From contig NZ_BMTV01000003.1 in the NCBI RefSeq assembly GCF_014649855.1, positions 221,877 to 285,876 of the forward strand: a stretch of DNA of 64,000 nucleotides, written 5' to 3'. Below, in pieces: positions 7,327 to 16,957 of this stretch (position 1 is its first letter; the number at the start of each line of letters is the position of its first letter). This DNA comes from Streptomyces roseolus. Lineage in GTDB: Bacteria > Actinomycetota > Actinomycetes > Streptomycetales > Streptomycetaceae. The notes beneath the pieces are model-generated. The model was not told where the DNA came from. It saw only the letters and a program-made list of their open reading frames with translations, and made no database searches. The position numbers and the translations under genes were made by a program.

Positions 7327-9165
7327 TTGAACGGTTCCAGGCGGAGAGTCATATCCGTGGTCGCCACCGCCGCGATCATCGGTGCCGCTGTCACCACCAC
7401 CGGGGCGTTCGCCGCCGCCCCGGCCGCTCCCTCGCCGAAGCCCGCTCCGGCTCCGGCTTCGCAGAGCATGCAGGCGCTTCCCACCGCGCCGGTCGAGAAG
7501 GTCATCGTGACCTACAAGAGCCAGGCCGCCGAGGCCGGTTCCAACGCGGCCGCGAAGACCGACACCGCCGAGAAGGCCGCGAAGACGGGCGAGGCGCTCT
7601 CCTTCGAGCGCCGTCTCGCCGGCGGCGGCGCCCTGGTCGACCTGGGCGAGACCGCCACTCCGCAGGACGTGAACGAGGTCATGGCCGCCTTCCGGGCCGA
7701 CCCGTCCGTCGCGACCGTGGAGCCGGACGTCCGCGCCTACGCCATGGCCGTGGCCCCGAACGACACCGACTACGCCAAGCAGTGGGACCTCTTCGAGGCC
7801 ACCGGCGGCATGAACGTCCCGTCGGCCTGGGACAAGACGACCGGCGCCGGCGTCACCGTCGCCGTCATCGACACCGGCTACGCCGCCCACAGCGACCTCG
7901 CCGCCAACACCGTCGCCGGGTACGACTTCATCTCGACCTCCGCCGACGCCCGCGACGGCAACGGCCGCGACGCCGACGCCAAGGACGAGGGCGACTGGAA
8001 CGCGACCGACGGCGAGTGCGGCACCGGCTCCAGGGCGTCGAACTCCTCCTGGCACGGCACCCACGTGGCCGGCACCATCGGCGCCGTCACGAACAACACC
8101 AAGGGCATCGCGGGCATCGCGTACAACGCGAAGGTCCAGCACGTCCGGGTCCTGGGCAAGTGCGGCGGTTCGTCCTCCGACATCGCCGACGCCATCACCT
8201 GGGCCTCCGGCGGCACCGTGCCGGGCATCCCGGCCAACGCCACCCCCGCCAAGGTCATCAACCTGAGCCTCGGCGGCGCCAGCTCCTCCTGCCCGAGCGT
8301 CTACCAGACCGCGATCAACGGCGCCGTCCAGCGCGGCACCACCGTCGTCGTCGCCGCGGGCAACAGCAACGCCAACACCTCCGGCTTCACGCCCGCGAAC
8401 TGCTCGAACGTCATCACCGTGGCGTCGACCAGCCGCGAGGGCAACCGCTCGTACTACTCCAACTACGGCACCCTCGTGGACGTGTCCGCCCCGGGCGGCG
8501 AGACCCGCCGCGCCACCGACACGCCGGGCACCGTCACCACCCCCGAGAACGGCATCCTCTCCACGCTGAACTCGGGCACGACGACCCAGTCGACCGAGAA
8601 CTACAAGCCCTACCAGGGCACCTCCATGGCCGCGCCGCACATCGCCGGTCTGGCCGCCCTCCTGAAGTCGGCCAAGAGCACGCTCACCCCGGCCGACATC
8701 GAGTCGGCGATCAAGAGCAACGCCCGCCCGCTGCCCGGCACCTGCTCCGGCGGCTGCGGCACCGGCATCGCCGACGCGGCCAAGACCGTGGACGCGGTCA
8801 CCGGCACCACCACCCAGCCGGGCACCGTCTTCACCAACACGAACAACGTGACGATCGCGGACAAGGCCACCGTGTCGTCCTCGATCGCCGTCAGCGGCCG
8901 CACCGGCAACGCCCCCGCCGCCCTCAAGGTCGGCGTGGACATCAAGCACACCTGGCGCGGTGACCTGGTCATCGACCTGGTCGCCCCCGACGGCACGGTC
9001 CGCAACCTGAAGGCCTCCTCCGGCTCGGACAGCGCCGACAACGTCCTCACGACGTACACGGTCGACGCCTCCAGCGAGGTCGCCAACGGCACCTGGCAGC
9101 TGCGGGTCCGCGATGTGGCCACGGGTGACACCGGCTACATCGACTCCTGGAGTCTCACCTTCTGA
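7327..9165 (+). CDS. Secreted subtilisin-like serine protease with P-domain
   Basis: A 612-aa S8 peptidase with a TTG start, chosen because it begins an excellent signal peptide (MNGSRRRVISVVATAAIIGA then an AFAAAPAA-type cleavage region) and has GAAAGG upstream. An inhibitor-I9 propeptide follows (VEKVIVTYKSQ to DPSVATVEPDVRAYA). The catalytic triad is visible: Asp182 (VAVIDTGY), His243 (WHGTHVAG) and Ser433 (GTSMAAPHIAG). Cysteine pairs occur in the catalytic domain. The last roughly 115 residues form a proprotein-convertase P-domain (LKVGVDIKHTWRGDLVIDLV to GYIDSWSLTF). It should act as an extracellular endopeptidase. A strong terminator follows. Confidence 0.95.
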   Translation: MNGSRRRVISVVATAAIIGAAVTTTGAFAAAPAAPSPKPAPAPASQSMQALPTAPVEKVIVTYKSQAAEAGSNAAAKTDTAEKAAKTGEALSFERRLAGGGALVDLGETATPQDVNEVMAAFRADPSVATVEPDVRAYAMAVAPNDTDYAKQWDLFEATGGMNVPSAWDKTTGAGVTVAVIDTGYAAHSDLAANTVAGYDFISTSADARDGNGRDADAKDEGDWNATDGECGTGSRASNSSWHGTHVAGTIGAVTNNTKGIAGIAYNAKVQHVRVLGKCGGSSSDIADAITWASGGTVPGIPANATPAKVINLSLGGASSSCPSVYQTAINGAVQRGTTVVVAAGNSNANTSGFTPANCSNVITVASTSREGNRSYYSNYGTLVDVSAPGGETRRATDTPGTVTTPENGILSTLNSGTTTQSTENYKPYQGTSMAAPHIAGLAALLKSAKSTLTPADIESAIKSNARPLPGTCSGGCGTGIADAAKTVDAVTGTTTQPGTVFTNTNNVTIADKATVSSSIAVSGRTGNAPAALKVGVDIKHTWRGDLVIDLVAPDGTVRNLKASSGSDSADNVLTTYTVDASSEVANGTWQLRVRDVATGDTGYIDSWSLTF

Positions 9166-9223
9166 GCCTCCGCTCCAGCGTTCTGACACCACCCCCCACA
9201 CCAGCATCACCGCTGGTCAGCGG

Positions 9224-9251
9224 CGCCCCCGTGGTCTACACCACGGGGGCG
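9224..9251 (+). terminator. Hairpin terminator after the protease
   Basis: A perfect 12-bp stem (CGCCCCCGTGGT / ACCACGGGGGCG) with a CTAC loop, 58 bases after the protease stop. No U-tract follows, which is common for Streptomyces terminators. Confidence 0.8.
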
Positions 9252-9387
9252 TCGCCGGGTTCCGGAAAGGTATCCGACCGGTGCCGGGTGTCCGTATGCC
9301 GGACATGGACCCTGGACGGACGCGGCGGGCTCCGTATTCTCTGCGCAGGGCTCATGGGCGGGGCCCACGGGCGGAGGTGGCGACCAG

Positions 9388-12300
9388 GTGACGACGGTTC
9401 CGAACGGCCCCCTGCCCGCACGCTCTCCCGGCACGGCCGGCCCCCCGGCCCCGGTGGGCCGCGAGGAGCTGCTCGCCCGCCTCGAATCCGTCCTCCACGC
9501 GCGCGGCCGCGCCCTGCTCACGGGCCCCGCCGGCGTCGGCAAGACGGAGGTCGCCCTGGCCGCCGCCGCCCGGGCCGAGGCCCGCGGCGAGACCGTGCTG
9601 TGGCTCGCGGCGCTCCCCGCCGACCGCGCGATACCGGGCGCCGCCGCGGCCGCCCTGGTGGCCTCCGTCGCCAGCACCGTCGCGTGGCCGGGCCCGCGCG
9701 CCGCCGAGACGGTCCCGCGCCCCGGTGAGCGGCTCGCCGCCGAGGACGGGCCGGGACGCACCGCCGCCCCCGGCGGCCTGGCGGCCGCCGTCGACGTGCT
9801 CCCCGCCGGGGTGTTCGCCTCCGGCGTCTTCGACGACCTGCCGGGACCGCAGCGCACCGCCGTCGCGATGCTCTGCCGCGAGGCCCCCATCCAGCAGGGC
9901 GGCTGGGACCCGATCGCGCTGCGCCTCGGCATCGCCCGCATCCTGCGCGTGCTGACCTCGCGCGGTCCGGTGCTGCTCGTCGTCGACGGCGCCGAGTTCC
10001 TCGACCCCGACAGCACCGACCTGCTCCGCTTCGCCCTGCACCTCGCGCCGCCGTCGCTGCGGGTGATCGCGGTCGAGACGCCGGAGCCGTACGGGGACAC
10101 CCACCGCGCCGACGCGCCGGAGCCCGGCACCGGCGCCGCCGGACACCCGGGCCGGCCGGGCGCGGGGCACTCCGCGCACCTGTGGGTGCCCTCCGAGGCC
10201 GACCTGCTGCTCGTGCCGCCGCTCCAGGCCGACGAGATCGCCGAACTCCTCATCCACCACCGGCTGCCGTCCCGGATGGCCGGCCGCATCCACCGCGCCA
10301 GCGGCGGCAACCCGCGGCTCGCGCTCGCCGTCGGCCGCTCCCTCGCCGACGCCCGCACGCCCGTCCACCACGCGGAGGCACTGACCCTCTCGGGCCGCGC
10401 CCGCGACCTCGCCCGCCAGCTCCTGGGCGCCGCTCCCCCGCCGGTGCGGGCCACGCTGCTGCTCGCGGCCCTGGCCCTGCGTCCCTCGGCGACGCTGGTG
10501 CGGCGCGCCGGACGGCCCAACGCGGAGGCGGACCTCGCGGCGGCCGAGCGGGCCGGGCTCGTGTCGCTCGCCGAGGACGGCTCGCTCGTCTTCACCGCCG
10601 GGCTGCTGCCCTCCACGCTGGTGCACGACGCCTGCTGGGCGGAGCGCAGCGCGGGCCACGCGGCGCTCGCGGAGGTCGTGGACGACCCGGTGGAGGCGGT
10701 GCGCCACCGGGCGCTCGCCTCCGACCGGCCCGACGAGGAGCTGGCCGCCGAGGTGGCGGCCGCCGCGGAGACCGCCCGGCGGCGCGGCAACAACGCGCTC
10801 GCCGCCGAACTGGCCCTGCTGGCCGCCGAGTCGACGCCCGGCCGGGACGGGGCGCGGCGGATCGCCCGCCTCGTGGACGCGGCCGAGGAGGCGGCCAGGG
10901 CCGCCCGCGCCGACCTGGCCATGCGGGCCACCACGGACCTGCTCGCCCGGGACGCCTCCCCCACCGACCGGGTGCGGGCCCGCCTCGCGGTCCTGGACAC
11001 CGCCGGGCAGGGCCTCACCGACCTCGACGACATGTACGTGCACGCCATGGAGGACTCGGAGGGCGAGACCGCGCTCCGGGCCGCCGTGCAGCTCCGTCTC
11101 GCCGTCAAGTACGTCCTCGCGGACGGCGATCCGGAGCGCTCCCGGACGGCGGCGATGGAGTCCGCGGCGCTCGCCGCCTCGGTCGGCGACCCGCGTACGG
11201 CCGCGCAGGCGCTGACGGTGCAGGCCCGCATGGAGCGGGCGCTCGGCTCGCCCGACGCCGAGACCGTCCTCGCCCGCGCCCGTGAACTGGAGCTGGCCGA
11301 GCGGCCGTTGGGCATCCGGAACGCCGCCCAGATCCTGACGATCCGCCACGCCCTCTTCGACGACCGGCTGGTCGACGCCCGCGACGAGCTGAACGCGCTG
11401 CTGCCGCTGGTGCAGCGCCGCGGCTCGGTCGAGGACGCCATCGAACTCTTCCGCACGCTCGCGGAGGTCGAGTCGCGGATCGGCGCCTGCGGGGCGGCGC
11501 TCGCGCACGCGGGCCAGTCCCTCGCACTCACCCTGGAGGCCGGCCTCTCCCCCGGACCCGCCTGGTACGCGCTGGCGCTCGCCGAGACCGCCGGCGGCAG
11601 CCTGGGCCGGGCGGCCAGCTACGCGCGCCGGAGCGTGCAGGCCTCGGAGGAGGAGGGCGACCGGGTCTTCCTCTCGCGCAGCCGGTACGCCCTCGGGCGC
11701 GTCCAGCTGATCAACGGCGACGTGGCGGCGGCCCTGGAGACCCTGCGGCGGGTGCAGACCGACGAGCGGGCGCAGTCGACCGTCGACCCGTCGATGCTGC
11801 GCTGGCACGAGGAGCTGGCGGAGGCGCTGCTCGCCCACGACGCCGTGGAGGAGGCGCTCGCGGTGCTCGCCGAGGTGCGTCCGGTCGCCCGGCGCCTGGG
11901 CCGTACCACGGTGTTGCTCGGGTGCGACCGGGCGCAGGCGCTGTGCCTGGCGGCGGAGGGCCGGACGGACGAGGCGGCGGAGCTGCTCACCGGGACGGCG
12001 AGCCGGTTCGCGGAGGCGGGGCTGCCGCTGGAGCAGGGGCGGGCGCTGATGGCGCTGGCCCGGGTGGAGCGCAAGCGGCGGCGGCGCTCGGCGGCGCAGA
12101 CCGCCCTGCACGCGGCGGCCACGGTCTTCGAGCGGGCGGGGGCGGCGCCCTGGCTGGCGCTCGCCACGGAGGCGCCGGCCGGCGAGCTGCCGGGGGCGGC
12201 GCCGGGCGGCGACGAGACCGCCACGGCGCTGGCCTCGCTGACCGAGGCGGAGCTGCGACTGGCCCGGCTCGTGGGCCAGGGCGCCTCGAACCAGGAGGCG

Positions 12301-12411
12301 GCGGCCAAGCTCTTCCTCAGCGTGAAGACGGTGGAGGCCCGCCTGACCCGCATCTACCAGAAGCTGGACGTCCGTTCCCGCGCCCAGCTGGCGACGGCGC
12401 TGCGCCCCTGA
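9388..12411 (+). CDS. LAL-type LuxR-family ATPase transcriptional regulator
   Basis: A 1007-aa large ATP-binding LuxR regulator. An AAA ATPase domain begins near residue 22, with Walker A GPAGVGKT (residues about 46-53) and a Walker B-like VLLVVDGAEF. A long TPR-like helical region follows (residues about 420-900). A C-terminal LuxR helix-turn-helix closes the protein (LTEAELRLARLVGQGASNQE to YQKLDVRSRAQLATAL). GTG at 9388 has GGAGG upstream. LAL proteins are usually activators of nearby metabolic or secondary-metabolic genes, but no cluster adjoins this one, so its target is unknown. Confidence 0.92.
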   Translation: MTTVPNGPLPARSPGTAGPPAPVGREELLARLESVLHARGRALLTGPAGVGKTEVALAAAARAEARGETVLWLAALPADRAIPGAAAAALVASVASTVAWPGPRAAETVPRPGERLAAEDGPGRTAAPGGLAAAVDVLPAGVFASGVFDDLPGPQRTAVAMLCREAPIQQGGWDPIALRLGIARILRVLTSRGPVLLVVDGAEFLDPDSTDLLRFALHLAPPSLRVIAVETPEPYGDTHRADAPEPGTGAAGHPGRPGAGHSAHLWVPSEADLLLVPPLQADEIAELLIHHRLPSRMAGRIHRASGGNPRLALAVGRSLADARTPVHHAEALTLSGRARDLARQLLGAAPPPVRATLLLAALALRPSATLVRRAGRPNAEADLAAAERAGLVSLAEDGSLVFTAGLLPSTLVHDACWAERSAGHAALAEVVDDPVEAVRHRALASDRPDEELAAEVAAAAETARRRGNNALAAELALLAAESTPGRDGARRIARLVDAAEEAARAARADLAMRATTDLLARDASPTDRVRARLAVLDTAGQGLTDLDDMYVHAMEDSEGETALRAAVQLRLAVKYVLADGDPERSRTAAMESAALAASVGDPRTAAQALTVQARMERALGSPDAETVLARARELELAERPLGIRNAAQILTIRHALFDDRLVDARDELNALLPLVQRRGSVEDAIELFRTLAEVESRIGACGAALAHAGQSLALTLEAGLSPGPAWYALALAETAGGSLGRAASYARRSVQASEEEGDRVFLSRSRYALGRVQLINGDVAAALETLRRVQTDERAQSTVDPSMLRWHEELAEALLAHDAVEEALAVLAEVRPVARRLGRTTVLLGCDRAQALCLAAEGRTDEAAELLTGTASRFAEAGLPLEQGRALMALARVERKRRRRSAAQTALHAAATVFERAGAAPWLALATEAPAGELPGAAPGGDETATALASLTEAELRLARLVGQGASNQEAAAKLFLSVKTVEARLTRIYQKLDVRSRAQLATALRP

Positions 12412-12435
12412 CCCGCGCCTCCCGCGCCTCCGGTC

Positions 12436-13119
12436 TCAGGGGCGGTGGACGGTCACGTACGCGCCGCGTACGGCGGTGCCTTCGGGGCCGCCCTCCGGGC
12501 CGGCGGGGGTCCACTCGGCGGTGACGGTGCCGAGGGCGGCGTCGTCCCCGTCTCCCGCGGCCGGCCGCAGGACGCGCCGGAGGCGCAGGGTGAGGGGCTC
12601 GGCCCCGTCGCCCGCGCGGACGCGGATGTCGGTGTGGCCGGCGCCGTCGACGGCCCCGAGCGGCTCGACGTCCCCGGTGGCGACGGCCGCGGCGTCGAGG
12701 ACGGCGGCGACGGTCGGGTCGACGGCGTCGCTGACGGACTGCTGCTGGGGCACGGCACGGCCGGCGAGGAGGGCGTACAGCTCGCCGACGAGGACCGGGT
12801 CGTGGGCGCCGTCGTAGATCCAGCGGGTGCCGAGGACGCCGTGTTCGGAGGTGCCGATGAGGGCGTGCTCGGCGCCGTCGAGGGGCTTGCCCCGGTACGT
12901 CATCGGCACGAGGTACGCGACGGCGTCCGGACCTTCCCCGTCGGTGACGACCATGAACTCGACGCCGACCTCGCCCTCGGGGTCGTCGAGGCGGAACCCG
13001 CCGGCCTTCACCGGTCGCGGGGCGTGCGGCCCGGCGGCGTACCAGGCGCGGGTCGGCAGCCAGTCGGCGAGGAGTTCCAGCTTGGTCGGCCGCATGGTGG
13101 TGCGGTGGATGAGGGCCAT
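12436..13119 (-). CDS. Maltokinase N-terminal cap-like domain protein
   Basis: A 227-aa protein beginning MALIHRTTMRPTKLELLADW and continuing LPTRAWY. This signature is shared with the N-terminal cap of actinobacterial maltokinase and with small proteins often labelled 1,4-alpha-glucan branching proteins. No kinase domain follows, so it is a stand-alone cap domain. The ATG at 13119 has AGGAGAGGAAG upstream. It converges on the LuxR gene with a gap of only 24 bases. Function is unknown; a link to trehalose/maltose metabolism is by domain name only. Confidence 0.7.
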   Translation of the reverse strand: MALIHRTTMRPTKLELLADWLPTRAWYAAGPHAPRPVKAGGFRLDDPEGEVGVEFMVVTDGEGPDAVAYLVPMTYRGKPLDGAEHALIGTSEHGVLGTRWIYDGAHDPVLVGELYALLAGRAVPQQQSVSDAVDPTVAAVLDAAAVATGDVEPLGAVDGAGHTDIRVRAGDGAEPLTLRLRRVLRPAAGDGDDAALGTVTAEWTPAGPEGGPEGTAVRGAYVTVHRP

Positions 13120-13286
13120 GAAGGGTCGCTTCCTCTCCTGGGGACTGCCGGTGGCGCCCGTCAACGTAACAGAGGGGGCGCGGGGGCCGGGCCGGGGCCG
13201 CTCGGCCCTCGCCGCGGGACGCCGGGACCCTCGTGTGATGATCTGCGGGACGTGGGTCCGGAGGGGACCCGCGGGGGAGAGAGAAC

Positions 13287-14609
13287 ATGGGATTCACGGA
13301 CGCCAACGGCGTCGACCTGTCGGGCGTCACCGGCAGGCTCATCCAGACGGTGGACCTGGTGCAGGGCCCCGCTCCGCAGGCGATAGCCACCGACACCGTC
13401 AACGGGCACGTCTTCGTGCTCCAGCTGGAGTCGTCGGCCACCGCGCCGGGCGACTCCGGCAACATGTACCTGAACCGGATCAACCGCACGACGGGCGCGG
13501 TCACCGGGTCCATGCGGCTGAAGGGCTTCGGCCACGGGCTCTCCATGGGCTGCCAGCCGGTGGGCGCGGACAGCCACCTGTGGACCGAGTGCGGTCCGGT
13601 GCACGTCACCGGCAGCGGCGTCGCGTTCGGGAAGAGCGTGACCCGGTTCAAGTTCGTGGCGGGCGGGGTGCTGGACGCGGCGGCGATCCCGCAGGCGCAG
13701 AAGTTCACCCCGCCGGGCTCCACGGCGGGCACGGGCCCCTCGTTCGACCCGACCACCGGCCTGCTGACCGTCATGTACCACAAGGACGGAAAGCGGCACT
13801 TCACCCGGTACGACGCGGACCTCGCCGCCACCGGCGACTGGACGCCCGTCGGCACGACCTTCGTCATGCCGGCCGGCGAGGACGTCACGCCGGCCGTGCC
13901 GTCCCCGTACCCGCTGAAGAAGACCCTCACCTCGCAGGGCTTCCAGACGCTGGGGAACGTGCTGTACGCGTACCACTGGGCGCCGTACGACGCGGAGACG
14001 TACCCGGACACGGTGCCGAGCGCCTTCCCCGGCATCGCCTTCATGACCTCGTACGACTGGACGACCGGGCAGCGCCTCGACCGGCAGGTCGTCACCGGCG
14101 CGGACGGCCTGGAGCGGCGCGAGCCGGAGGGCGTGGCGGTCGAGGTCGATCCGGCGACGCAGGAGACCCGGCTGCTGTTCGGCTTCAGCAACACCGTGCC
14201 CGGCACGACGGGTTCGCGGGACGTCACGGTCTGCTGGTACCCGACGAAGCCCGCCGTCGACGGCGTGAAGGTGCTCTCCGCCTGGGAGGACCTGACGCTC
14301 GCGACCGGCGTCACCGCGGGGGCCGAGCGCCCGCGCGGCCGGCTCGTCGCCCTCGCCGGCACCACCTACCTCCAGCTGCGCGGCACCCTCACCTGCAACC
14401 TGACCGAGGACAGCAGGATCGCGACCCTGCCGCACCGGCTCCGCCCGACCCGGCAGACCCGGCAGAACGTGCCGCGGAACAACAACACCGGGCGCTGCGT
14501 GTGCCGCGTCGAGGCGAACGTCCGCGGCGAGCTGTGGGCGTACGGCGCCTACGCCGACAACGCGATCACCTGGATCGACCTGGACGGCGTCTCCGTCGCC
14601 TGGCGCTGA
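13287..14609 (+). CDS. Beta-propeller protein, baseplate/teichoic-acid-protein-C-like
   Basis: A 440-aa protein without a signal peptide. Residues about 10-320 look like a beta-propeller, with repeated strands such as IATDTVNGHVFVLQLES, HLWTECGPVHVTGSGVAFGK and GLLTVMYHKDGKRHFTRYDA. This type is often annotated as phage baseplate protein or teichoic acid biosynthesis protein C. Residues about 325-440 are a separate domain (GRLVALAGTTYLQLRGTLTC to ITWIDLDGVSVAWR). That domain is repeated in the next gene. ATG at 13287 follows GGGGGAGAG. No other phage genes are present, so a cell-surface role is more likely than a prophage remnant. Confidence 0.7.
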   Translation: MGFTDANGVDLSGVTGRLIQTVDLVQGPAPQAIATDTVNGHVFVLQLESSATAPGDSGNMYLNRINRTTGAVTGSMRLKGFGHGLSMGCQPVGADSHLWTECGPVHVTGSGVAFGKSVTRFKFVAGGVLDAAAIPQAQKFTPPGSTAGTGPSFDPTTGLLTVMYHKDGKRHFTRYDADLAATGDWTPVGTTFVMPAGEDVTPAVPSPYPLKKTLTSQGFQTLGNVLYAYHWAPYDAETYPDTVPSAFPGIAFMTSYDWTTGQRLDRQVVTGADGLERREPEGVAVEVDPATQETRLLFGFSNTVPGTTGSRDVTVCWYPTKPAVDGVKVLSAWEDLTLATGVTAGAERPRGRLVALAGTTYLQLRGTLTCNLTEDSRIATLPHRLRPTRQTRQNVPRNNNTGRCVCRVEANVRGELWAYGAYADNAITWIDLDGVSVAWR

Positions 14610-14659
14610 CGCGCCCGCCCCCTCCCGACCTTCCGACTCCCTTTCCGGAGGACCACTTC

Positions 14660-15136
14660 ATGAACACGTCGGCCTCGGCGTCCACCAGCCGCCGCTCCCT
14701 GCTCACCGCCGCCCTCGCCGCGCCCGTCGCGGCCGTCGCCGTCCCGCTCGCCACGGCCGCGCCGGCCGCCGCGGAGGTGGTCGACGGCTGCCAGACCGTC
14801 GTCGACTGGACCGCCGTCACCCCCGCGGCCGGGATCACCCCCGACGCCGCCGCCCCGCTCCAGGCCCGGGTCATCCGCCTCGCCGGCACCGAGTTCCTGC
14901 AGCTGCGCGGCACCCTCACCTGCAACCTCACCGCCGACGCCACCCTCGGTACGCTGCCGGCCACGATCGTCCCGCCCAAGCTGACCCGCGGCGTCGTGCC
15001 GCGCAACAACAGCCAGGGCATCAACGCGATCCGCGTGGAGGCGAACACGGCGCGCGCCCTCAAGGTGTACGGCCCCCAGACGTCCAACCCGGTCACCTGG
15101 ATCCAGCTGGACTCCTTCTCGTCCGTCCTCCGCTGA
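14660..15136 (+). CDS. Secreted protein repeating the upstream C-terminal domain
   Basis: A 158-aa protein with a Tat-like signal (SRRSLLTAALAAPVAAVAVP, cleavage after an AAPAAAE-type site). The mature part aligns with the last roughly 110 residues of the preceding protein. Shared strings include LAGTxFLQLRGTLTCNLT, xVPRNN, RVEAN and a final TWIxLDxxSxxxR. ATG at 14660 follows CGGAGGACC, 50 bases after the upstream stop, so the two form an operon. Function is unknown. The pair looks like a domain-level duplication giving an intracellular and an exported version of one module. Confidence 0.8.
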   Translation: MNTSASASTSRRSLLTAALAAPVAAVAVPLATAAPAAAEVVDGCQTVVDWTAVTPAAGITPDAAAPLQARVIRLAGTEFLQLRGTLTCNLTADATLGTLPATIVPPKLTRGVVPRNNSQGINAIRVEANTARALKVYGPQTSNPVTWIQLDSFSSVLR

Positions 15137-15160
15137 CCCGCCGTCCCCGCCGGGACGGAT

Positions 15161-15201
15161 CGGTCCGGCGGCCATGCCCCCCGCGCACGGCCGCCGGACC
15201 G
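15161..15201. terminator. Bidirectional terminator hairpin
   Basis: A perfect 13-bp stem (CGGTCCGGCGGCC / GGCCGCCGGACCG) with a 15-base loop, located between two convergent genes. It probably terminates both transcripts. Confidence 0.8.
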
Positions 15202-15206
15202 GGCTC

Positions 15207-16925
15207 TCAACGGCGCGACCGCCCGCTCATGACGTGCCGTACGTTGCGCAGCCGGGCCTCGACGTCGGCGTGGGCGGACCGGGGAGCCGGCCCGGCGCCG
15301 CCCGGCACGGCCGCCGGGTTCGGCGTCGCCGGTGCCAGGGCCGGTGTCGCCAGGGCCGGTGTCACCGGCGGCACCGTCCCGGGCGGCGGCTCCGCCGTCG
15401 CCTCGCCCCGCCCCTCCCGTACGAGGACGTCCTCCAGCGCCTCCCCGAAACCGAGGCCCACGGCGTAGGCGTCCGCCGTGAACTCGGCGTGGCGGTGGAG
15501 CCACGCCACGAGCAGCGGCGCGACCGTGACCGGCACCACCAGCCACCACATGCCCTGGACGACGGTGAGCTGGAAGAGGAACCAGCCGATCATCAGGGTG
15601 AGGCAGCCTCCGCAGGCGAACCCCGCCCTGTTCCTGACCCCGAAGAGGAACACGATCAGCGCGAGGACCAGCCGTCCGGCCACGCGGGCCGGCATCGCGT
15701 ACCAGTCGGCCAGCATCGCGGCCCAGGCGTGCCCGCCCACGTGGTGCCCCAGCTCGTGCGCGAGCACCGCGGCGAGCCGTGTGTCGGACAGCCGGTCCAG
15801 CGCGTGCCGGGTGACGGCGACGATGTGGCCCGCGGCCGCGGTCGCGTTGAGCTCGGCCCGCTCCTGGATCCAGAGTTCGTAGTTCTCCCGGTCGACCCCC
15901 GCGCGCCGGGTGACCTGCTCCCACACCACGTCGAGCCGCCGCGCCTCCTCCGGCGACGGCCGCCGCATCCCGAACAGCCGCTGCGCGATGGCCGTCTCGA
16001 CCCGCCGGTTGAAGACGAGCGGCCCGGAGAGCAGCCAGACGATCGGCACCACGACGCCGAGCGCGACGTGGACCGCCGCCGACGCGAAGGTGACGACCCC
16101 GAGGCTGATGAGCCCGATCGGCACGGTCAGCAGCAGATGCGACAACGCGGCCCCGTCGAGGCCCCGCTGACGCGCCTTCACCAGGCGTCGCCCGGTGTCC
16201 AGTTCGAGGTCGTCCCGGCCGTCTACGCCGTACCCGCCTCCGTACGGGTCCGGAAGAACGGCCGGGGCGGGGGGAAGGGGTGGAACGGGGGCGGCCGGTA
16301 CGGGCAGGGGCGGCGGAACGGGCGACGCCCCCGGCACCGCCTCCCGACCGGGTACCGCGGAAGGCGGAGCTCCCCCGACGACCGGCCCGGCCGAACCGGC
16401 CTGGCCGACCCCGCCGACCGACGGCCCGGCGGGCCCGGGGGACGGGGGCCCCGGGTACGACGGGGGCGCCACCTCGAGGGGATACGGCGGAGGCGTCTCA
16501 CCGGGATACGGCGGGGCCGCCCCAGCCGGGTCCGCAGGGGGGACGTCCTCCGGGTATGCCGGGGGCGCCTCACCCGGGTACACAGGGGTCACGTCCTCCG
16601 GATACGCCGACGGGCCCGGCTCCGGAGACGCGGGAGGGGCGTCGCCCGGGTATGCGGGCGGGCCCCCCTCAGGGGGCCTCGCAGGCGTCTCGCCCGGATA
16701 CGGCGGTGGCACTTCCCCCGGGAACGGCGGAAGCACTTCCCCCGGGTACGGCGGAGGTGCTTCCCCCGGGTACGAGGGGGGCGCCTCGCCCCGGCGAGCC
16801 GGGGGCACGCTCTCCGGATACGCCGGGGTCGGCTCCCCCGGGTACCGCGGAGGCGCGCCTTCCGGGTGTGCGGGGGCCGTGTCCGCCGGGTGGGACGGCG
16901 GGCCCGGGGGTGTGGGGTCGGACAT
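15207..16925 (-). CDS. M48-family membrane zinc metalloprotease with proline-rich N-terminus
   Basis: A 572-aa protein. Residues about 1-225 are a low-complexity region built from PPxYPGE-like units. After it come membrane helices (ALSHLLLTVPIGLISLGVVT to HVALGVVVPIVWLLSG). The zinc site HELGHHVGGHAW is near residue 390, and the third-ligand region is HAEFTADAYAVGLG. These are M48 (HtpX/Ste24-like) hallmarks. Two more hydrophobic segments lie between them. It is the last gene of the cyclase/STAND/SPFH/PycTM-like run, 32 bases after the previous stop. In that context it could act as a proteolytic arm or as membrane quality control. That role is inferred. Confidence 0.85.
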   Translation of the reverse strand: MSDPTPPGPPSHPADTAPAHPEGAPPRYPGEPTPAYPESVPPARRGEAPPSYPGEAPPPYPGEVLPPFPGEVPPPYPGETPARPPEGGPPAYPGDAPPASPEPGPSAYPEDVTPVYPGEAPPAYPEDVPPADPAGAAPPYPGETPPPYPLEVAPPSYPGPPSPGPAGPSVGGVGQAGSAGPVVGGAPPSAVPGREAVPGASPVPPPLPVPAAPVPPLPPAPAVLPDPYGGGYGVDGRDDLELDTGRRLVKARQRGLDGAALSHLLLTVPIGLISLGVVTFASAAVHVALGVVVPIVWLLSGPLVFNRRVETAIAQRLFGMRRPSPEEARRLDVVWEQVTRRAGVDRENYELWIQERAELNATAAAGHIVAVTRHALDRLSDTRLAAVLAHELGHHVGGHAWAAMLADWYAMPARVAGRLVLALIVFLFGVRNRAGFACGGCLTLMIGWFLFQLTVVQGMWWLVVPVTVAPLLVAWLHRHAEFTADAYAVGLGFGEALEDVLVREGRGEATAEPPPGTVPPVTPALATPALAPATPNPAAVPGGAGPAPRSAHADVEARLRNVRHVMSGRSRR

Positions 16926-16957
16926 GGTGGGGCTCCTGGGGTGGGTGGGGCGAGGGG

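Noticed and set aside
13287..14609. Prophage or tail-particle remnant suggested by the baseplate-like propeller protein.
   Set aside because: No portal, terminase, tail tube, sheath or lysis genes are present, and codon use equals the neighbours.
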